From the NCBI GenBank assembly GCA_049299895.1, contig JBAQYF010000025.1:1-33640 (forward strand): a stretch of 33,640 bases of DNA, in the 5' to 3' direction. The translations under genes were made by a program, and so were the position numbers. Position 1 is the stretch's first letter. Each line of letters opens with the position of its first letter. The stretch comes from CAIYYO01 sp049299895. Its GTDB lineage: Archaea > Altiarchaeota > Altiarchaeia > IMC4 > QMZM01. This document shows, piece after piece, positions 32,191 to 33,640 of the stretch. A model generated the notes under the pieces. It was given only the letters and a program-made list of their open reading frames with translations, had not been told where the DNA came from and searched no databases.

Positions 32191-32363
32191 ACCTTCCTAA
32201 GCTCCCTGACCAGATCCACGGAAGTCTTTTTCTCTTTTGCAAGCTTGCGCCCGATATCGGAAAAAGCCCCCAGAAGTTCGGAACTCTTGTGCTTTTTCTT
32301 GGCATGAAAGGCGTCTTCCAGGAACAACGCATCCCTGCATATTTTTTCAACAGTCAAAGACAT
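32187..32363 (-). CDS. vapB: VapB-like antitoxin
   Basis: 58 residues from the ATG at 32361-32363 (MSLTVEKICRDALFLEDAFH). Another ATG two codons upstream is also possible. A short helical protein with a basic C-terminal half (LLGAFSDIGRKLAKEKKTSV, DLVRELRKV), fitting the toxin-wrapping tail of VapB-type antitoxins. Its stop overlaps the vapC start (ATGA). A CATATATATGG element lies just upstream but close to the start. It is intact beside a frameshifted toxin. Confidence 0.65.
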   Translation of the reverse strand: MSLTVEKICRDALFLEDAFHAKKKHKSSELLGAFSDIGRKLAKEKKTSVDLVRELRKV

Positions 32364-32496
32364 TGTCATCCACCACACATATATATGGAATCACGTTCTT
32401 AAACCAGGAGATAAATCCAAAAAGGGGGCAGCCAAGCCGAACAATTCTCCAAAGAGGGAAAACCCGCAAAAACCCAAGGCTTAGGACAAGGACTTT

Positions 32497-33120
32497 TTAT
32501 TTTTTCCTGGTGCCTTTGGCCTTCTTAACTGCAGAATAGGCTGCCGGTCTTTCTCTTACCAACCCGCCGGGCCTCATAGACGATATCATGGTTATTATCC
32601 TCTCAGTCGACTTACGGGCTTCCATTCGATCCTCCCTCATCTCGTCAAGGATCCTCTCAAGGTTCTTAATAATCCTTTCAAACCGCTCCTCAGAAAGCTC
32701 GAACCTTTTTACATTATCATCGTGATACACATCCAATTTCTCCAATGTCTTCTCCTGCAAGCCAACAGTCTTCTCCTGCATCCCGATCATTGTAAGCCCG
32801 CTTTGAACCATCTTCCCCTGCTGTTCTGCGGCAAGTATCCTGTCATATTCATCAATCGGCAGAACGCTCTCGGGCGGCTCTTCCTCCCGCACCCCGGATA
32901 CCAACGCCTCAGGCGGACGGGCTGTGCGGCAGTATCCGGAAAAAATAAGAACTGCTTTTTCATCCCCGGAAAAAGAGACATCAAGCGCATCAAGGCCGTT
33001 AATGCATACGTTCTCAGCCTCAAAACCCGTCAGCCGGAGCTTTCTTGCCTTTACATACAGAAAAGGCCTAAAACCCACGCCATGAACCCGGGCACCCTCA
33101 ATAATCATCCGTTTATCCAT
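32497..33120 (-). CDS. Acylphosphatase-like domain fused to a coiled coil
   Basis: 207 residues from the ATG at 33118-33120 (MDKRMIIEGARVHGVGFRPF). A longer frame adds an unsupported 16 residues. Residues 6 to about 60 match the acylphosphatase fold, with the GVGFRPF phosphate loop including the catalytic Arg. The Asn expected in the GW-x-x-N motif may be the N of FEAENV. A Pro-rich linker leads to an IDEYDR segment. A heptad-rich coiled coil follows at about 110-170 (EKTLEKLDVYHDDNVKRFEL, ERIIKNLERILDEM), then a conserved tail STERIITMISSMRPGGL. Acylphosphatase-coiled-coil fusions recur in archaea. Activity on acyl phosphates is unproven, and a ligand- or RNA-binding role is possible. A truncated paralogue of the tail lies at 26992. 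Confidence 0.75.
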   Translation of the reverse strand: MDKRMIIEGARVHGVGFRPFLYVKARKLRLTGFEAENVCINGLDALDVSFSGDEKAVLIFSGYCRTARPPEALVSGVREEEPPESVLPIDEYDRILAAEQQGKMVQSGLTMIGMQEKTVGLQEKTLEKLDVYHDDNVKRFELSEERFERIIKNLERILDEMREDRMEARKSTERIITMISSMRPGGLVRERPAAYSAVKKAKGTRKK

Positions 33121-33198
33121 CTCTCTTATTCCTATATGCAACGCAGGCTTAAATATCTTCCGGCACAAGGAAACACCAAATCAAAAATTCGTCAGATC

Positions 33199-33390
33199 CT
33201 AAACCAGCACATACGTCAGAGGATCAGCCCATGAATTTATCAAATCTATTTCTTCGTTTAATCCTATATTCCCCCGGGACCATGAGGTTATACTCGTAAT
33301 TACTTCTGCTAAGGTCACTACATTGCAGGGGGGACTGTTCCAGGGCATAATGCAGGAACCATTTAGCGTCGTAGTAGTCTGATCGCATGG
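33199..33390 (-). pseudogene. C-terminal remnant of a Thr-linker / two-helix-domain secreted protein
   Basis: The minus strand encodes TTTTLNGSCIMPWNSPPCN, then VVTLAEVITSITSWS and NEEIDLINSWADPLTYVLV, ending at the stop at 33199. This is the same C-terminal domain (C-x-n-PC-x2-VTL-x-EVI-x2-I-x-x-W ... EVIDLIN-x-W) as in the proteins at 1169, 5605 and 23563, preceded by the end of a Thr linker. Upstream of the linker (beyond about 33380) the frame meets DNA coding on the opposite strand, so the N-terminal part has been cut off by rearrangement. Confidence 0.8.
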
Positions 33391-33640
33391 TCCGGCAAGG
33401 ACGAATACCTCCTTAGAACAAACAACCCGCCAGGAGAACTCATAAAAAAAGCAGGGGAAAAAGGCATGAAATGGAAGTATGCATCGATGAGCGCCCTATC
33501 CAGGCACGGCATACACCTGATCCCGCCGGAAACAACCCTATACATATACGCAGGAATAGACAAGATAAAATACTCGGGAGACTATCCATCAGTCGAAGAC
33601 ACGATCATCCACCTGATTCTAGACAACGCCGCAAACGCCA
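33366..33640 (+). CDS. Partial protein of unknown family, runs off the right edge
   Basis: An open plus-strand frame begins after a TAG at 33363-33365 and continues to the window end: AWSGKDEYLLRTNNPPGELI, then KWKYASMSALSRHGIHLIPP, ETTLYIYAGIDKIKYSGDYP and SVEDTIIHLILDNAANA. There is no ATG, GTG or TTG before the coding-like part. The first ATG is at 33466, so it is either N-terminally truncated or starts there. The SALSRHGI-x-L-x-PP-x-TTLYIY pattern weakly recalls AbiEi-like or winged-helix regulators, but I do not recognise it with confidence. Its 5' edge abuts the secreted-protein remnant, marking a rearrangement point near 33380. Confidence 0.5.

Noticed and set aside
33363..33563. Minus-strand frame with SSPGGL as a third acylphosphatase-tail copy
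   Set aside because: The similarity is limited to a few residues and the STERII motif is absent. The plus strand is more coding-like.

Overview
This window is archaeal. It encodes a TATA-binding protein with two direct repeats (17660-18211), a GHMP-type archaeal shikimate kinase, an archaeal-type riboflavin-pathway reductase and an NH3-dependent NAD synthetase. Several genes have an AT-rich TATA-like box about 22-34 bp before the start codon and no clear Shine-Dalgarno site, the layout of leaderless archaeal transcripts. The abundance of Thr-linker secreted proteins and small toxin-antitoxin loci suggests an uncultured archaeon, perhaps of a DPANN or Altiarchaeota-like lineage. The lineage is inference and cannot be fixed from this sequence. 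I saw no rRNA, tRNA, CRISPR array or complete insertion sequence.

Left part (1-7.2 kb): secreted modular proteins on the minus strand. A gene running off the left edge (1-993) has two Cys-rich repeats, a Thr linker and an SdrD-B-like domain. A second protein (1169-2731) has two SdrD-B-like domains, a carbohydrate-binding-like module, a Cys-rich module and a short C-terminal domain. An NHL-propeller protein (5605-6825) ends in the same C-terminal domain. Between them lie a DegT sugar aminotransferase, a wrecked hexapeptide acyltransferase directly after it, small orphans and a YdjM-like membrane protein.

Middle (7.2-18.2 kb): housekeeping genes. A riboflavin-pathway reductase is divergent from a tight plus-strand operon aroK - HExxH protein - yjbQ - nadE. 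A minus-strand operon reads CPA2 cation/H+ antiporter - small winged-helix protein - purC - 1144-residue winged-helix coiled-coil protein - LOG-like protein. The small and giant proteins share their N-terminal winged-helix domain and flank purC. TBP follows on the plus strand.

Right-middle (18.2-28.2 kb): a broken DUF3800 gene; two coupled BatA/vWA membrane proteins; a Thr-linker FN3 protein with the shared C-terminal domain; a small membrane protein; a CPBP protease divergent from a DUF1616 protein; and an NDP-sugar epimerase.

Right part (27-33.6 kb): gene debris mixed with toxin-antitoxin loci. Three toxin-antitoxin pairs (HicBA, a RelBE-like pair, VapBC) each keep an intact antitoxin beside a toxin broken by decay, an in-frame TAG or a frameshift. 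There are also remnants of an NDP-sugar dehydrogenase, of an acylphosphatase-coiled-coil paralogue and of a Thr-linker/C-terminal-domain protein. The most distinctive themes are the family of secreted proteins sharing a 45-50 residue C-terminal two-helix domain (four copies, all on the minus strand), the winged-helix/giant coiled-coil pair around purC, and the consistent antitoxin-intact, toxin-broken pattern.
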